This document shows positions 15,406 to 24,909 of a stretch of DNA of 64,000 nucleotides, piece after piece. The stretch is from the NCBI GenBank assembly GCA_964476245.1, contig CAYYYW010000003.1:1-64000 (forward strand), in the 5' to 3' direction. The position numbers and the translations under genes were made by a program. This stretch comes from CAYYYW01 sp964476245 (GTDB taxonomy: Bacteria; Patescibacteriota; Microgenomatia; UBA1406; HO2-37-13b). The notes under the pieces are model-generated. The model did no database searches and was not told the origin of the DNA. It worked only from the letters and a program-made list of their open reading frames with translations. Positions within the stretch are counted from its first letter, which is position 1; each line of letters opens with the position of its first letter.

Positions 15406-15907
15406 CATCTAATTTTAAAGCTTTCTAACAATTCAAAGATGAAATAATAGCCCAGTTTCCATACCTCTGAAGTGAAATAAAACGTCTGGGTAATCCAGGT
15501 AGAAACTTGTGGGATTAGCACCTTCGACGTTAAATATATTGACGTCTCAAACCTTAATGTTTCAATTATTTAATCCCGCACCACGTCGGGTGCGGGACGA
15601 GAAGGTTAAATCCCCTGTCTCGCAGTGCAGTATTGTAGGAAGCATAGAACTCCAAAGGTCTTTCTTTTTGGTTTAAAACCGATCATTCGATTAAACGATT
15701 AAAACAGAAAAACTTAATTAATTGATTAATTAAGTTAATGTGAAAAAAGAGGTTAACAATTATATCTTTTCGATTATTTAAATAATCGAAATAACGTAAT
15801 TACTAAATTACTTCCCTGTTTTTCTTAATCAGAAATCTAAAGAACTTAAACAACGCCCTAAACTTTTTGCTCTTGACTTTTTATATTTATTTTATGACAA
15901 TCAATCT
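15406..15907. repeat. Gene-free stretch with palindromes, including dispersed repeat copy B
   Basis: No convincing gene is seen here. The stretch holds a hairpin TCCCGCACC/GGTGCGGGA near 15580, and copy B of the two-hairpin repeat near 15687-15736 (GATTAAACGA, then AACTTAAT...ATTAATTAAGTT). A palindrome TTCGATTATTT/AAATAATCGAA follows near 15768-15791. A TTGACT box near 15872 may be the -35 for the next gene. A tRNA T-loop-like GGTTAAATCCC near 15605 is present but no cloverleaf could be drawn. Confidence 0.5.
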
Positions 15908-16177
15908 ATGATTGACACCTCGCAAATTATTCTAATTTCCGCCATAACCGTAATGACCGTAATTTTAACGGTGGTGGGAATCCAGTTAATTTTTGTCCTT
16001 AAAGAACTAAGGACTTTTTTAGGCAAGGCCAACACCATTATTGAAGAATTAGAAAAAATAGGTGTTAATGTTGGCCACGGATACTCTGAAGTCCTTGGCT
16101 TTTTCTCCGGTTTAAAGAAACTTTTCTCCATAGTTGACATATTGGCTAAAAAAAAGAGTCAAAAAAATGCTAAATAA
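15908..16177 (+). CDS. Small membrane-anchored coiled-coil protein
   Basis: This 89-residue protein has one N-terminal membrane helix (about residues 7-30). An amphipathic helix follows (LKELRTFLGKANTIIEELEKIG), then a short basic tail. The layout resembles DUF948-type envelope proteins, but I cannot assign a family firmly. It overlaps the start of the next small membrane protein by 11 bases; the two are probably co-translated and may act together at the membrane. Confidence 0.75.
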   Translation: MIDTSQIILISAITVMTVILTVVGIQLIFVLKELRTFLGKANTIIEELEKIGVNVGHGYSEVLGFFSGLKKLFSIVDILAKKKSQKNAK

Positions 16178-16475
16178 TAATCAGAAACAAAAACCGGAGA
16201 ATAATTTTTGGTTTGGTTTTCTTATGGGAGGCGTCCTTGGTGCCTCCGGTCTTTTTTTGTTTGGAACAAAAAAGGGGCGAGAATTGTTAAAAAAAACTCT
16301 TGAATCAACAGAAGAGCTGGAAAATTCCTTGGCCGACGTATTCAGTGAACTTGAAGAAAAAATAGAAAACAATAAAGAAAAGATTGAAAATAAAATCGTT
16401 GATGTTATTCCTGAAGGAAACATTAATTCTGTTTTGCAAAAAATCAAATCAATTCTACCGGCAAAAAAAACTTAA
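16167..16475 (+). CDS. YtxH-like small membrane protein
   Basis: This is a 102-residue protein. A membrane helix FGFLMGGVLGASGLFLFGTK is followed by KKGRELLKKTLESTEELE and a long charged coiled coil. The Gly-rich helix and the KKGRE junction are typical of YtxH-domain envelope-stress proteins. ATG 16167 is chosen because it overlaps the preceding stop, whereas the longer open frame starts inside the upstream gene without a ribosome site. It is convergent with rpsJ, which ends 13 bases away. Its function is unknown beyond a likely membrane or envelope role. Confidence 0.78.
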   Translation: MLNNNQKQKPENNFWFGFLMGGVLGASGLFLFGTKKGRELLKKTLESTEELENSLADVFSELEEKIENNKEKIENKIVDVIPEGNINSVLQKIKSILPAKKT

Positions 16476-16488
16476 CAAAATAGAAGCC

Positions 16489-16797
16489 TCACATTTTTAT
16501 TTCTACATCCACTCCTGCCGGCAAGTCAAGATGCATTAAAGAATCAATCGTTTGATTTGTGGGATCAATAATATCAACTAAACGTTTATGAATTTTTAAA
16601 CCGAAGTACTCGCGGCTGTCTTTATCGGTAAAAGGAGAACGATTAACAGTAAACCTTTCTTTTTTTGTCGGTAGAGGAATCGGGCCAATTACCGAAACCC
16701 CGGTTTTGGTCGCAATGTCAACCAGCTTTTGACATGTTTCGTCAATTAATCGATGGTCAAACGAATTCAATTTTATTCTAATCTTCCCCTTAGGCAT
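16489..16797 (-). CDS. rpsJ: 30S ribosomal protein S10
   Basis: S10 is a component of the small-subunit head and, as NusE, of antitermination complexes. The sequence [22 protein letters not shown], then [39 protein letters not shown] and [11 protein letters not shown] covers the whole family length (102 residues). It lies 37 bases after tuf on the same strand, so tuf-rpsJ form an operon, an arrangement known from the end of the str operon and start of the S10 operon in other bacteria. Here that pair is separated by about 12 kb from fusA. Confidence 0.97.
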   Translation of the reverse strand: MPKGKIRIKLNSFDHRLIDETCQKLVDIATKTGVSVIGPIPLPTKKERFTVNRSPFTDKDSREYFGLKIHKRLVDIIDPTNQTIDSLMHLDLPAGVDVEIKM

Positions 16798-16834
16798 ATT
16801 TAAATGTGCTAAAACACGTTAACTGGTTAACGGG

Positions 16835-18019
16835 TTATTTAATTATCTTGGTTATTACACCGGCTCCAACCGTATGTCCACCTTCACGAATTGCAAATTT
16901 TAACCCTTCTTCAAGGGCGACGGGATAAATTAACTTACCGGTGATTTTAATACTATCACCAGGAACAACCATTTCTACCCCAGCTGGCAGGGTAATTTCT
17001 CCCGTAACGTCGGTTGTTCCAATATAAAACTGAGGTCGATAACCTTTAAAAAAAGGCGTGTGGCGGCCGCCCTCCTCTTTGGTTAAAACATAAATCTCCG
17101 CCTCAAATTCTGTATGAGGCGTAATCGTCCCCGGCTTAGCAATCACTTGACCTCTTTGAACTTGATCCTTTTCTATTCCCCGAAGGAGCAAACCGACATT
17201 ATCTCCGGCTCTTGCCTCATCTAAAGTTTTTCTAAACATTTCCACACCGGTAATAATTGTTTTTATTGTTTCTTTTAAGCCAATGATTTCTACTTCTTCA
17301 TTAACCTTAAGTATTCCCCGACCAACTCTACCGGTAACCACTGTTCCTCTTCCTTGAATTGTAAAAACATCTTCGACTGGCATTAAAAATGGCTTATCAA
17401 TATCCCTGACCGGATTAGGAATAAATTCGTCTACTGCCTTCATTAATTCTTCAATCGATTTAATCGCTTCTGCATCGCCTTCAATTGCCTTAAGAGCCGA
17501 ACCACGAATAATAGGAGTCTTGTCTCCTGGAAAACCGTACTTTTTAAGAAGATCGCGGACTTCCATCTCAACCAAGTCAAGAATTTCTTTGTCAGTAACC
17601 ATATCAACTTTATTCAAAAAGACAACAATGGCGGGAACATTTACCTGACAAGCCAAAAGAAGATGTTCTCTGGTTTGAGGCATTGGCCCATCTGGAGCTG
17701 AAACAACCAAAATAGCTCCGTCCATTTGAGCGGCACCAGTAATCATGTTTTTAATATAATCAGCGTGTCCCGGAGCATCAATATGGGCATAATGTCTTTT
17801 TTCTGTCTCGTATTCAGAGTGGTGTAAATTTATAGTTACCCCTCTTGCTTTTTCTTCCGGAGCTTTATCAATTTCTTCGTATTTTAAAGCTTTGGCCAAT
17901 CCCTTTTTCGCCAAAACATGATGAATTGCTGAAGTTAATGTGGTCTTGCCATGATCAACATGACCAATGGTGCCGACATTAACATGAGGTTTTGTTCGTT
18001 TAAAAACTCCTTCTGCCAT
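16835..18019 (-). CDS. tuf: Elongation factor Tu
   Basis: EF-Tu carries aminoacyl-tRNA to the ribosome. The G domain shows [10 protein letters not shown] (P-loop, residues 18-27), the effector region [20 protein letters not shown] and NKVDM. Domains 2 and 3 follow with [13 protein letters not shown] and a [10 protein letters not shown] ending. The length of 394 residues is standard. A clear promoter lies upstream (18065-18093), leaving a leader of about 45 bases without a good Shine-Dalgarno sequence. The family effector region usually reads RGITI; here it reads RGVTI, a conservative change. Confidence 0.98.
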   Translation of the reverse strand: MAEGVFKRTKPHVNVGTIGHVDHGKTTLTSAIHHVLAKKGLAKALKYEEIDKAPEEKARGVTINLHHSEYETEKRHYAHIDAPGHADYIKNMITGAAQMDGAILVVSAPDGPMPQTREHLLLACQVNVPAIVVFLNKVDMVTDKEILDLVEMEVRDLLKKYGFPGDKTPIIRGSALKAIEGDAEAIKSIEELMKAVDEFIPNPVRDIDKPFLMPVEDVFTIQGRGTVVTGRVGRGILKVNEEVEIIGLKETIKTIITGVEMFRKTLDEARAGDNVGLLLRGIEKDQVQRGQVIAKPGTITPHTEFEAEIYVLTKEEGGRHTPFFKGYRPQFYIGTTDVTGEITLPAGVEMVVPGDSIKITGKLIYPVALEEGLKFAIREGGHTVGAGVITKIIK

Positions 18020-18064
18020 ATTAAAAAAAATAAATTTTTAACTTTTAAAAAATTCAATTCAGAA

Positions 18065-18093
18065 ATTATAAACAAAAAAAAATAAAAATACAA
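18065..18093 (-). promoter_or_regulatory. tuf-rpsJ promoter
   Basis: On the minus strand TTGTAT (18088-18093) and TATAAT (18065-18070) are separated by exactly 17 bases. The start of tuf lies about 45 bases downstream. A run of T in the spacer may bend the DNA. The diverging gene at 18138 has its own CATAAT box (18125-18130). Confidence 0.75.
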
Positions 18094-18137
18094 GCGACTT
18101 GCAATTTTAGAACTGATAATCTATCATAATCAATATA

Positions 18138-19040
18138 ATGAAGAAAATCAAGACTTTTTTACACGTTGTTATTAATTCCCTTTTTCCTTCAGAACATTAC
18201 TATAAAAAAATAGCAAAAACACGTTTTTTATTTTCTCTTAAATATTTCTTTGCTTTGATTTTCGTGCTTAATTTTATCTTAATATCAACCTTTGTCTTCA
18301 GAAATCTTTTCCTAAACAATAACTTAACCGAATTTAAAGCAAGTTTGGTAAAAGGTCTTGACAATTACCCTTCAAACTTAATTATCACCATTAAAAATAA
18401 CCGTCTTACCACGAATTCTGACCGTCCATATATTTTTTGGCTTAATTACCAAAACGTTCCTCACCCACTTGTAGCCATAGATGAAAGAGCCACTGAAGAG
18501 AAGATTTATCAATTTGATTCAACCACTATTCTTATTAACTCCGATGGTATCATAAGAAGAATGGGTAATGGTTTGCGTTATTATCCTTTTAAGATTAAGG
18601 GTGAGTTTACCATTAACAAACAACGCGTTGAGAATCTGAAAAATTTAATTTTGCGTTTTTTTGAGCTTGCTCCATTTCTGATTTTAATTATTTTTATTAT
18701 TTTATTTATCGTTCTATTTCTGTTTTTTCTTTTTACTAAAATATTTTATCTTGCAATAATTTCACTTATTGGTTTTTGGGCAATTAAGGTTTTTCATGTT
18801 AAGACTAAGTATAAAAAAATCTTTCAAATATCTCTTCATTCCAATACCATCCCTGTCATTTGCGAATTTGCGATTTTAATCTTGGCTTGGCGAGTAAGGT
18901 TTTTTCATTGGTATCTGTTCCTTACTTTGGTTTTTTTCGCTGCCGCCATATACGAAACCTATTTTTATCAAGCCACACTAAAGATTTCTCCCAAGACCCA
19001 CCATAAAAAACTTCCTCATCGCTCTCATTCAACTAGATGA
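18138..19040 (+). CDS. DUF1189-like membrane protein
   Basis: This is an integral membrane protein of 300 residues that fits the DUF1189 pattern. It has an opening SLFPSEHYYKKIAKTRFLFSLKY motif and one helix near residues 35-58. An outside domain of about 115 residues (60-172) is followed by four or five helices to the end. The outside part contains short beta repeats (IINSDGIIRRMG). The C-terminal tail is basic. A CATAAT box eight bases before the ATG suggests a leaderless transcript. Its function is unknown. Confidence 0.7.
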   Translation: MKKIKTFLHVVINSLFPSEHYYKKIAKTRFLFSLKYFFALIFVLNFILISTFVFRNLFLNNNLTEFKASLVKGLDNYPSNLIITIKNNRLTTNSDRPYIFWLNYQNVPHPLVAIDERATEEKIYQFDSTTILINSDGIIRRMGNGLRYYPFKIKGEFTINKQRVENLKNLILRFFELAPFLILIIFIILFIVLFLFFLFTKIFYLAIISLIGFWAIKVFHVKTKYKKIFQISLHSNTIPVICEFAILILAWRVRFFHWYLFLTLVFFAAAIYETYFYQATLKISPKTHHKKLPHRSHSTR

Positions 19041-19159
19041 TTTGTAAATTGAAAACAGATAAAATCTTTTTTATCATCTTGAAGAGGAAATATTTAGAGT
19101 CTGTTTTATATAGTTGATCTATAATGATTCGAATCATTGAAGTGAACTCATGTAGATAA

Positions 19160-20467
19160 CTATTTTATGTTCTGGATGACTTGATTTAATTGTTTTACCG
19201 ATTGGATATTCTTTGAACAATAAATTTTGGAAAATCCGAATCTTTGACACTCTTTTACAATCTTGTCTTGATAAAATACTTGTCTTACTTCTCCCAACAA
19301 TCCTATTTCGCCTATAAAAGCTGAAGAATCAGGCAAAGGAAGATTTTTTACTGAAGAAATAACCGAAGCAATTAAGCCTAAATCGGAAGCGGTTGATTTC
19401 ACAGAAACACCACCAACCACATTGATATAGATGTCAAATCGATCAAGAGGTAAATTGAGATTTTTTCTGATAACCGCCAAAAGCAGAAGAACTTTATTGT
19501 AATCAACACCAGCAACTACCCGTCTGGGAACAGCTAAAGCAGTTGGCACCACCAAACTTTGGATCTCAAAAAATAATGGTCTCGTCCCCTCAATTACACC
19601 AATAATGGCTTTGCCTGGCGCTATGTTTTTGTTTAAATCTAAAAAAGCCGTCGGCTTTTCTACCTCAACCAATCCTTTTTCTTTCATTTCAAAAATACCT
19701 ACCTCATCTGTTGGTCCAAAACGATTTTTTTTGGCCCGAAGAATACGAAAATTAGAAAATCTTTCTCCCTCAAGATATAAAACACAATCAACCAAATGTT
19801 CTAACGTTTTTGGTCCGGCGATTTCACCCTCTTTAGTAATATGACCAATAACAATCAAAATTAATTTCTTTCTTTTGGCAAACGTTATTAATTTGCTTAA
19901 AACTTCCTTTAACTGAGATATACTCCCTATAGCCGCCGGAATATCTTTTGAATAAACTGTTTGGATTGAGTCAACCACTAAGACATCAAACTGGTTTATG
20001 TTTTTTTCAAGAGTATTTAATATCCCCTCAACTTGAATTTCATCAGAAAAAGAATAATTGGTTAGATTTATGTTTGTTCTTTCGGCTCGTTCTTTAATTT
20101 GTTCGGCTGATTCCTCACCAGAAATATAAATTGTTTTTAAATTCGACAAGCATTTAAAAAGAAGGGTGGATTTACCTACGCCCGGTTCGCCGCTTAAAAG
20201 AATGACCTCACCCAAAATAAGCCCTCCTCCCAAAACCCGATCAAATTCAAAAATTTGGGTTTTTTTTCTTTGCCTATTTAATATATTAACCTTTGCTAAA
20301 GGAATAAATTTTGCCGATCTGACTTCTTCTCTTTCCTGCGCCGCCTCTTCTTTAATCATGGTACTCCACTCTCCACATGAAGGACATTTACCATACCAAG
20401 AGGCTGATCCATAACCACAGGATGAGCAGATAAATTGAGCCGTAGTTTTCATTTTTTGCTTAACCAT
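19160..20467 (-). CDS. radA: DNA repair protein RadA
   Basis: RadA is a RecA-like ATPase that helps branch migration and processing of recombination intermediates. The N-terminal zinc finger has Cys14, Cys17, Cys28 and Cys31. The RecA-like core shows Walker A GEPGVGKS (93-100) and Walker B LVVDSIQTVY, and the RadA-specific KNRFG motif is at 247-251. The C-terminal Lon-protease-like domain follows and lacks a protease role. The length is 435 residues, normal for the family. The promoter region is shared with the diverging PEGA protein gene, with TATAAT boxes on both strands (20476-20499). Confidence 0.96.
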   Translation of the reverse strand: MVKQKMKTTAQFICSSCGYGSASWYGKCPSCGEWSTMIKEEAAQEREEVRSAKFIPLAKVNILNRQRKKTQIFEFDRVLGGGLILGEVILLSGEPGVGKSTLLFKCLSNLKTIYISGEESAEQIKERAERTNINLTNYSFSDEIQVEGILNTLEKNINQFDVLVVDSIQTVYSKDIPAAIGSISQLKEVLSKLITFAKRKKLILIVIGHITKEGEIAGPKTLEHLVDCVLYLEGERFSNFRILRAKKNRFGPTDEVGIFEMKEKGLVEVEKPTAFLDLNKNIAPGKAIIGVIEGTRPLFFEIQSLVVPTALAVPRRVVAGVDYNKVLLLLAVIRKNLNLPLDRFDIYINVVGGVSVKSTASDLGLIASVISSVKNLPLPDSSAFIGEIGLLGEVRQVFYQDKIVKECQRFGFSKIYCSKNIQSVKQLNQVIQNIK

Positions 20468-20513
20468 TAATATGCTATAATTTTATTATAACAATTATAA
20501 CCATTATAAATTT

Positions 20514-21374
20514 ATGAAAAAAAAGTTAGTTTTACTTTCAATCCTTATTCTATTATTTGTTGGTTTTATTATTGTTCGTTATTTTATCTTCAGTCAACAA
20601 AGCGATTTTGGGAAATTAAAAGTTTTGTCCTCTCCTACCTCTAGTGTTTTTCTCAATAATTTGGCGGTTGGCAAAACCCCTTTTGAAGATAAGGTTAAAG
20701 AAAACGAGTATTTGCTGAAACTTATCCCCGAAGGCACCGCTACTGATACTGCTTCCTGGCAAGGAAAAATAAAAATTTATAAAAATTCGCTGACTTACAT
20801 TGATAGAGAATTGGGTTCGTCTGACCTGACGTCTGCCGGAGTAATTTTTACTACCACTAAAATGATGGGTAAACCGAAACGCGCTGATGATGGCGAAATT
20901 GAAGTAGAAACCGAACCAGCCGGCGCGATTGTTTACTTAGATAATGACGAAAAAGGAATTGCTCCATTAATACTTAGCGATGTCCCCAAAGGAGATCATG
21001 AACTTTCTGTTTACGTCCCAGGCTTTTTTAGAAGAACACAAAAAATAAATATTGATCCTGGTTATCGAGTTTTTGGTAAATTTAAATTGGCCATTGACCA
21101 AAGTCAAGCTCAGCTTGACCAAAGCCAAAAAAATGAAGAAGAAACCACCAAAAGCGCTAATTTAAAGAAAACATATGTTGTCGTAAACGACACACCCACC
21201 GGCTGGCTTAGAGTAAGAGAAGAACCATCTCTTGCTGCTTCTGAAGCAGCTAAAGTTAAGCCAAAAGACAAATTTGAGCTTTTAGAAGAAAAAGACGGTT
21301 GGTATAAGATTGGTTATGAAAAAGATAAAGAAGGTTGGATCTCCGGTCAATATGCGGAGAAAAAAGAAGAATAA
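20514..21374 (+). CDS. Membrane-anchored PEGA/SH3-domain protein
   Basis: This is an exported protein with an N-terminal anchor (about residues 5-26). A first PEGA-like repeat carries VLSSPTSSVFLNNLAVGKTPF. A second carries VETEPAGAIVYLDNDEKGIAPLILSDVPKGDHEL. A Gln/Lys-rich linker leads to a C-terminal SH3b domain (WLRVREEPSLAASEAAKV...GWYKIGYE...GWISGQY). PEGA domains are usually found on surface proteins, and bacterial SH3 domains often bind peptidoglycan. It is therefore probably attached to the membrane and reaches into the cell wall. It shares a promoter region with radA and ends at a palindrome that also closes the converging gene. Confidence 0.88.
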   Translation: MKKKLVLLSILILLFVGFIIVRYFIFSQQSDFGKLKVLSSPTSSVFLNNLAVGKTPFEDKVKENEYLLKLIPEGTATDTASWQGKIKIYKNSLTYIDRELGSSDLTSAGVIFTTTKMMGKPKRADDGEIEVETEPAGAIVYLDNDEKGIAPLILSDVPKGDHELSVYVPGFFRRTQKINIDPGYRVFGKFKLAIDQSQAQLDQSQKNEEETTKSANLKKTYVVVNDTPTGWLRVREEPSLAASEAAKVKPKDKFELLEEKDGWYKIGYEKDKEGWISGQYAEKKEE

Positions 21375-21376
21375 TT

Positions 21377-21405
21377 AAAGACTGTCTTTAATAAAGACAG
21401 TCTTT
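21377..21405. terminator. Bidirectional terminator-like palindrome, copy 2
   Basis: Perfect 13-bp arms AAAGACTGTCTTT/AAAGACAGTCTTT lie around AAT, directly between two converging genes, with the stop codon of the minus-strand gene inside the right arm. The same palindrome occurs at 2319-2347. T-tracts at the arm ends could serve termination on both strands. Confidence 0.65.
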
Positions 21406-22465
21406 AATGAATTGTCTTCTTTACCCTATTGGTTATTCCAATAAATAAAGCCAGCGAAACTACAACTATCAACAAAGCTAAAATCTTCTTTTCTCCCTGA
21501 AAAAAAAGGGAGGAAAAACCAAACAAAAAGGAAACCAGCCAATAAAAAATAGCAATTCTTCTTCTACCCCAACCTATCTTAAGCAATCGGTGATGAAAAT
21601 GATAAGCATCGGCTCGAAAGGGAGATTTAAAATTAAACAACCTTCTGAAAATTACATAAACGGCATCAATCAAAGGAATAGACAGGACTAACATTAAAAC
21701 GCCCAGCTTACCCCAGGAAAGAATAGATAAAACTCCTAAATAAAAACCGGCCAAGGCTCCTCCACCATAACCGGGCATTATCTTCTGTGGATAAAAATTC
21801 CAAGGCAAGAAACCGGCAAAAGCAGCCGCTACAATAAAAGAAAGCAATACCACCGCCTCTATTGAGATATCGTGCTCCACAAATCGATAAGCTAAAATTC
21901 CCATAAAAAATGAGGCAATCGCCACAAAACCAGGCATCTGCCCATCAACGCCTTTACTCCAATTAACAAAATTCATCAATGCCGTAATCCAGAAAATTGA
22001 AAATAAATTAGCTAATAGAAGAAATTTATGTTCGCCAAAAAAAACAAATTTAATTACTACTGTATCCAACCTGATTATTCCACCTAAAGGATGACTTATA
22101 TAAGGAATACCTAATCCAAACAAAATTACCACCGCCACAATTAGAAGATTAAGAAAAAAACGGAAATATGGAGATATGTCAAAATAATCATCCAAAAGCC
22201 CCATAATAACAATCAAGAAGCCGCCGATTATGATACCCACCATGATTTTACTCAAAGGTATAAAAACTAAGGTTGTTAGTAAAACACTTAAATAAATTGA
22301 CAATCCTCCGCCCCGCGGAATAATCCCTTTGTGAGTGTGAGCCGGATGTTTTCGTTTGCCTGCATCATCAACTAAACCAAATTTCTGGGCTATCTTGATT
22401 GTTGGCGACGTGGCAAAAAAAGAAACAAGAAAAGAAGTCACGGCGGCGATAACAATTTTAATCAT
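21404..22465 (-). CDS. WecA/MraY-family glycosyl-1-phosphate transferase
   Basis: This polytopic enzyme (about 10-11 membrane helices) moves a sugar-1-phosphate from a UDP-sugar to undecaprenyl phosphate. Family motifs are DDAGKRKHPAHTHKGIIPRGGG near residue 33, GLLDDYFD near 90 with the catalytic Asp pair, NFVNWSKGVDG near 165 and HFHHRLL near 290. The last favours the WecA/TagO-type polymer initiators over MraY. No mur gene is nearby. The gene probably begins a cell-wall or surface glycan, which fits the downstream GT2 gene and the glycan section after 40 kb. Confidence 0.88.
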   Translation of the reverse strand: MIKIVIAAVTSFLVSFFATSPTIKIAQKFGLVDDAGKRKHPAHTHKGIIPRGGGLSIYLSVLLTTLVFIPLSKIMVGIIIGGFLIVIMGLLDDYFDISPYFRFFLNLLIVAVVILFGLGIPYISHPLGGIIRLDTVVIKFVFFGEHKFLLLANLFSIFWITALMNFVNWSKGVDGQMPGFVAIASFFMGILAYRFVEHDISIEAVVLLSFIVAAAFAGFLPWNFYPQKIMPGYGGGALAGFYLGVLSILSWGKLGVLMLVLSIPLIDAVYVIFRRLFNFKSPFRADAYHFHHRLLKIGWGRRRIAIFYWLVSFLFGFSSLFFQGEKKILALLIVVVSLALFIGITNRVKKTIH

Positions 22466-22488
22466 AAATCTTTAAGTCATTTCATTTG

Positions 22489-22815
22489 TCATGTAATTAG
22501 AAATAAAATTCTCAAAAAAATAAAAGACGTTAACAAAATCACCAGCATATTAACATAATAAATAACCGTCGCCACCAATTTATTTTCAGAAAAATATTTG
22601 ATAAAAATAAAATTATTAACAATCACAAAAAGAAAGGAAAAAAATGGTAAAAGGAACATCATAAAAGAATCAACTATTTGGTCGTCTCCCTCTGGTTTGG
22701 AATAAAATAAAGGAACTTGAGGCGGCAAACCATTAATCTTAAAAATAAAAATAACCAACAATACAAGAATTAACAATATTTGTATTTTAACAGTCTGGTT
22801 CAGCTTCTTAATCAT
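22489..22815 (-). CDS. Small three-helix membrane protein
   Basis: This 108-residue protein has three predicted helices (about 10-28, 50-70 and 82-106). The most characteristic piece is the outside loop PPQVPLFYSKPEGDDQIVD after helix 1. I have seen this pattern in Microgenomates but do not know a family name. It lies between the WecA-like and GT2 genes on the same strand, so it may be an accessory to that glycan step. No catalytic residues are seen. Confidence 0.7.
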   Translation of the reverse strand: MIKKLNQTVKIQILLILVLLVIFIFKINGLPPQVPLFYSKPEGDDQIVDSFMMFLLPFFSFLFVIVNNFIFIKYFSENKLVATVIYYVNMLVILLTSFIFLRILFLIT

Positions 22816-22838
22816 AAAGTGTTTGACATTCTATAGTT

Positions 22839-24323
22839 TTAACATATTTTTTCTGTCACTTTATATTCTAATTTTTTTCCCAAGAGTATTCGAGTGTGCG
22901 CCTCAAGTGCGGGCAGTGAAGATAACAAAAAAGAAATTACCGGCAAAAAGTACCATTGGATAAATAGAAGAGGAATGTAAACAATTTTTGTCTTAATATT
23001 AACTTTCTCTCTCATTTTATGATCAAAATAAAGAATAAAAATTAAAAGCAAGGAACTAACTGTTAAAATAAACGACGAAAGCTTTGGCAAAATAAAACCC
23101 AAAACCGTTCTTTTGAATACAGGATTAATTAAGGGAGGAATGGACGCGCTTAAAGTCAAAATAAAAAATGATGTGGGCCAAAAAAGATGAGTTTCAACAA
23201 GAAGGAAGATTTTTCTAATTTTTATTAAAGAGGGAATGTGAGGTGTTTCAAAAAAGCGTTTTATGGCGTAAGCAATGTCGGAGGCGCCCCAAGCCCATCT
23301 TCTTTCTTGATCATAACGACTTTTAAAGGTTTGCCATAGTCCCCGACTTATTACCGCATCTGCTTTAATTGGTAAGTAAATAGGCAGCGTTTCGACCTTT
23401 TCCCCAAATTTAAAAAATGCCTGCAACCAAATGTGCCAATCTTCAGGAATAATATCAACGTCCCAAAAGTTAACCTGCTTAAGAAGCCAAAGACTGGTGG
23501 AATAAGTTGAAATTTGGATTAAATCCTTCTTTTGAGATAGGAAAGCCAACCGCAACACCGAAGACAAAATTGCCTGTACTCTCACCAGCAAATTAAGCCG
23601 CCAGAAATTATTATACAAAAGAACCGGCGCCCAGTAAAAATGAAAATTTCTCTCTTTATCATTTAAATATTCATAAGTTAAAAAGGCTAAATAATCTTTA
23701 GGCAATAAACTATCAGCATCACAAATAGTAATTAAAACATTTTTTGAATCGATTTTAAGTTGTTTTATTTTTTTATCAACGAATTTAGCCGCGCAGGTTT
23801 CATTGCTGGCTTTTCCAGCTACTTCATTGTCTTTTAGTTTATGAAACACTGTATAAAAACCGGCAAACTCTGATTTAAATTTCTGGCTAAGAATCTTGCT
23901 TCTCTTATAAACGTCTGATCCCTCCCGCTCTTCCATGGCTAAAACAATGTTAATTTTTTCTTTTGGGTAACGTTGTTCTTTTATCTTATTAATTGTTTCT
24001 TCTAATTTTTCCGCTGTTTCCTTATAGTTGGTGACGATAATATAATGGATCAATTTTCTATGATTGTCTATTTTTATTAGCTTTTTATACCAGTTGATTT
24101 TGATTGCTTTAGTCATTAATTTATATGAAATTGCCAAGTAGTAAATATTTTTGGCCGACTTATATAAAAAATAGACAAAAAAGGCCAAAATAAAATAAGA
24201 AGTTAAGGCCGGTCTGAAAGGGGAAAGCCAGATTGGAAGAGTGATAATCAACCAGGTCATCACCGGAACAAAACTTTCCGCCATCCGATAAAGAAATCTT
24301 GATTTGGCAATCTTTTGTGTCAT
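22839..24323 (-). CDS. Processive-type GT2 glycosyltransferase with membrane helices
   Basis: This is a membrane glycosyltransferase of the cellulose/hyaluronan synthase layout. Two N-terminal helices precede the GT2 domain (about residues 95-340), and at least three C-terminal helices end it. The catalytic signs are ICDADS (DxD metal site), IIPEDWHIW (catalytic ED) and QERRWAWG, equivalent to the QxxRW motif of processive synthases. Length is 494 residues. TATAAT (24330-24335 on the minus strand) lies six bases before the ATG, a leaderless start. It may extend the lipid-linked glycan started by the WecA-like enzyme downstream; the polymer is not known. Confidence 0.85.
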   Translation of the reverse strand: MTQKIAKSRFLYRMAESFVPVMTWLIITLPIWLSPFRPALTSYFILAFFVYFLYKSAKNIYYLAISYKLMTKAIKINWYKKLIKIDNHRKLIHYIIVTNYKETAEKLEETINKIKEQRYPKEKINIVLAMEEREGSDVYKRSKILSQKFKSEFAGFYTVFHKLKDNEVAGKASNETCAAKFVDKKIKQLKIDSKNVLITICDADSLLPKDYLAFLTYEYLNDKERNFHFYWAPVLLYNNFWRLNLLVRVQAILSSVLRLAFLSQKKDLIQISTYSTSLWLLKQVNFWDVDIIPEDWHIWLQAFFKFGEKVETLPIYLPIKADAVISRGLWQTFKSRYDQERRWAWGASDIAYAIKRFFETPHIPSLIKIRKIFLLVETHLFWPTSFFILTLSASIPPLINPVFKRTVLGFILPKLSSFILTVSSLLLIFILYFDHKMREKVNIKTKIVYIPLLFIQWYFLPVISFLLSSLPALEAHTRILLGKKLEYKVTEKIC

Positions 24324-24345
24324 GGGTAAATTATACCAAATCTAC

Positions 24346-24660
24346 TCATTTTTGCTTTAAAAAAATCATTAGCATGATAATGAAAGAAAGAAGAATGGCA
24401 AAATTTATAAAATCCAATGCTTTAAGCATTTGAAGAATTAAAATTAGAAAAACAAAAAGACTGATTATGGCCGATGATTTTTTAGAGAAGATAAAAGAAC
24501 AAATTAGGAAAACGGAATAAATTATCAACAAGAAAAAGAAAGAAATAATCAGAATATTAAAGGGTGGAATAGTTAAAAAAATAAAGATTAAAAGAGTAAG
24601 TAAAAAGAAAAGAAATGGTATCTTTAACATCCAGGATCTCCTGGCGGCTCTTCTGTCCAT
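24346..24660 (-). CDS. Small membrane protein, unknown
   Basis: This 104-residue protein is almost entirely hydrophobic. A basic start (MDRRAARRSWMLKI) is followed by three to four predicted helices (about 12-32, 35-55, 60-80 and 84-101) and a short KQK end. I do not recognise it. It lies 22 bases upstream of the GT2 promoter on the same strand. The start could also be Met11. Its hydrophobicity and codon use suggest a real gene, but support is limited. Confidence 0.55.
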   Translation of the reverse strand: MDRRAARRSWMLKIPFLFFLLTLLIFIFLTIPPFNILIISFFFLLIIYSVFLICSFIFSKKSSAIISLFVFLILILQMLKALDFINFAILLSFIIMLMIFLKQK

Positions 24661-24768
24661 AAATTAATGATAGCATTTTTGATTAACCAACCGAGTTTTT
24701 CAATTTAAATACATTCATTAACCTCGAATGGCACGAGGGCTTTCTGTAATTGTTATAATAGATAAATT

Positions 24769-24855
24769 ATGAAATACAAAGCGATTATTTATATTGCTCC
24801 TTCTGTGGAGAGTGACGGATTGGTTGAAGTGATTAAAAAATTTTGCCTTGACTAA
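24769..24855 (+). CDS. Possible 28-codon small ORF
   Basis: TATAAT at 24754-24759 lies nine bases before an ATG that opens 28 codons (MKYKAIIYIAPSVESDGLVE and eight more) ending TAA. The promoter spacing equals that of the window's leaderless genes. Hairpins (TCCGA/TCGGA near 24858 and GTTCG/CGAAC near 24889) follow. It is either a small peptide gene or the truncated start of a lost gene. The 24661-24909 gap holds nothing else I can support. Confidence 0.3.
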   Translation: MKYKAIIYIAPSVESDGLVEVIKKFCLD

Positions 24856-24909
24856 CTTCCGATTATTTTCGGAGTTTTGTGAGTTAAGGTTCGCCGATAA
24901 ACACCGAAC

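Noticed and set aside
15036..15521. Minus-strand open frames across the tRNA-Tyr locus
   Set aside because: They run through tRNA-Tyr, its broken copy and palindromes and have no protein-like character.
15500..15640. tmRNA (ssrA) start, because of CACCTTCGACG and a T-loop-like GGTTAAATCCC
   Set aside because: No tag-peptide reading frame and no matching acceptor strands were found.
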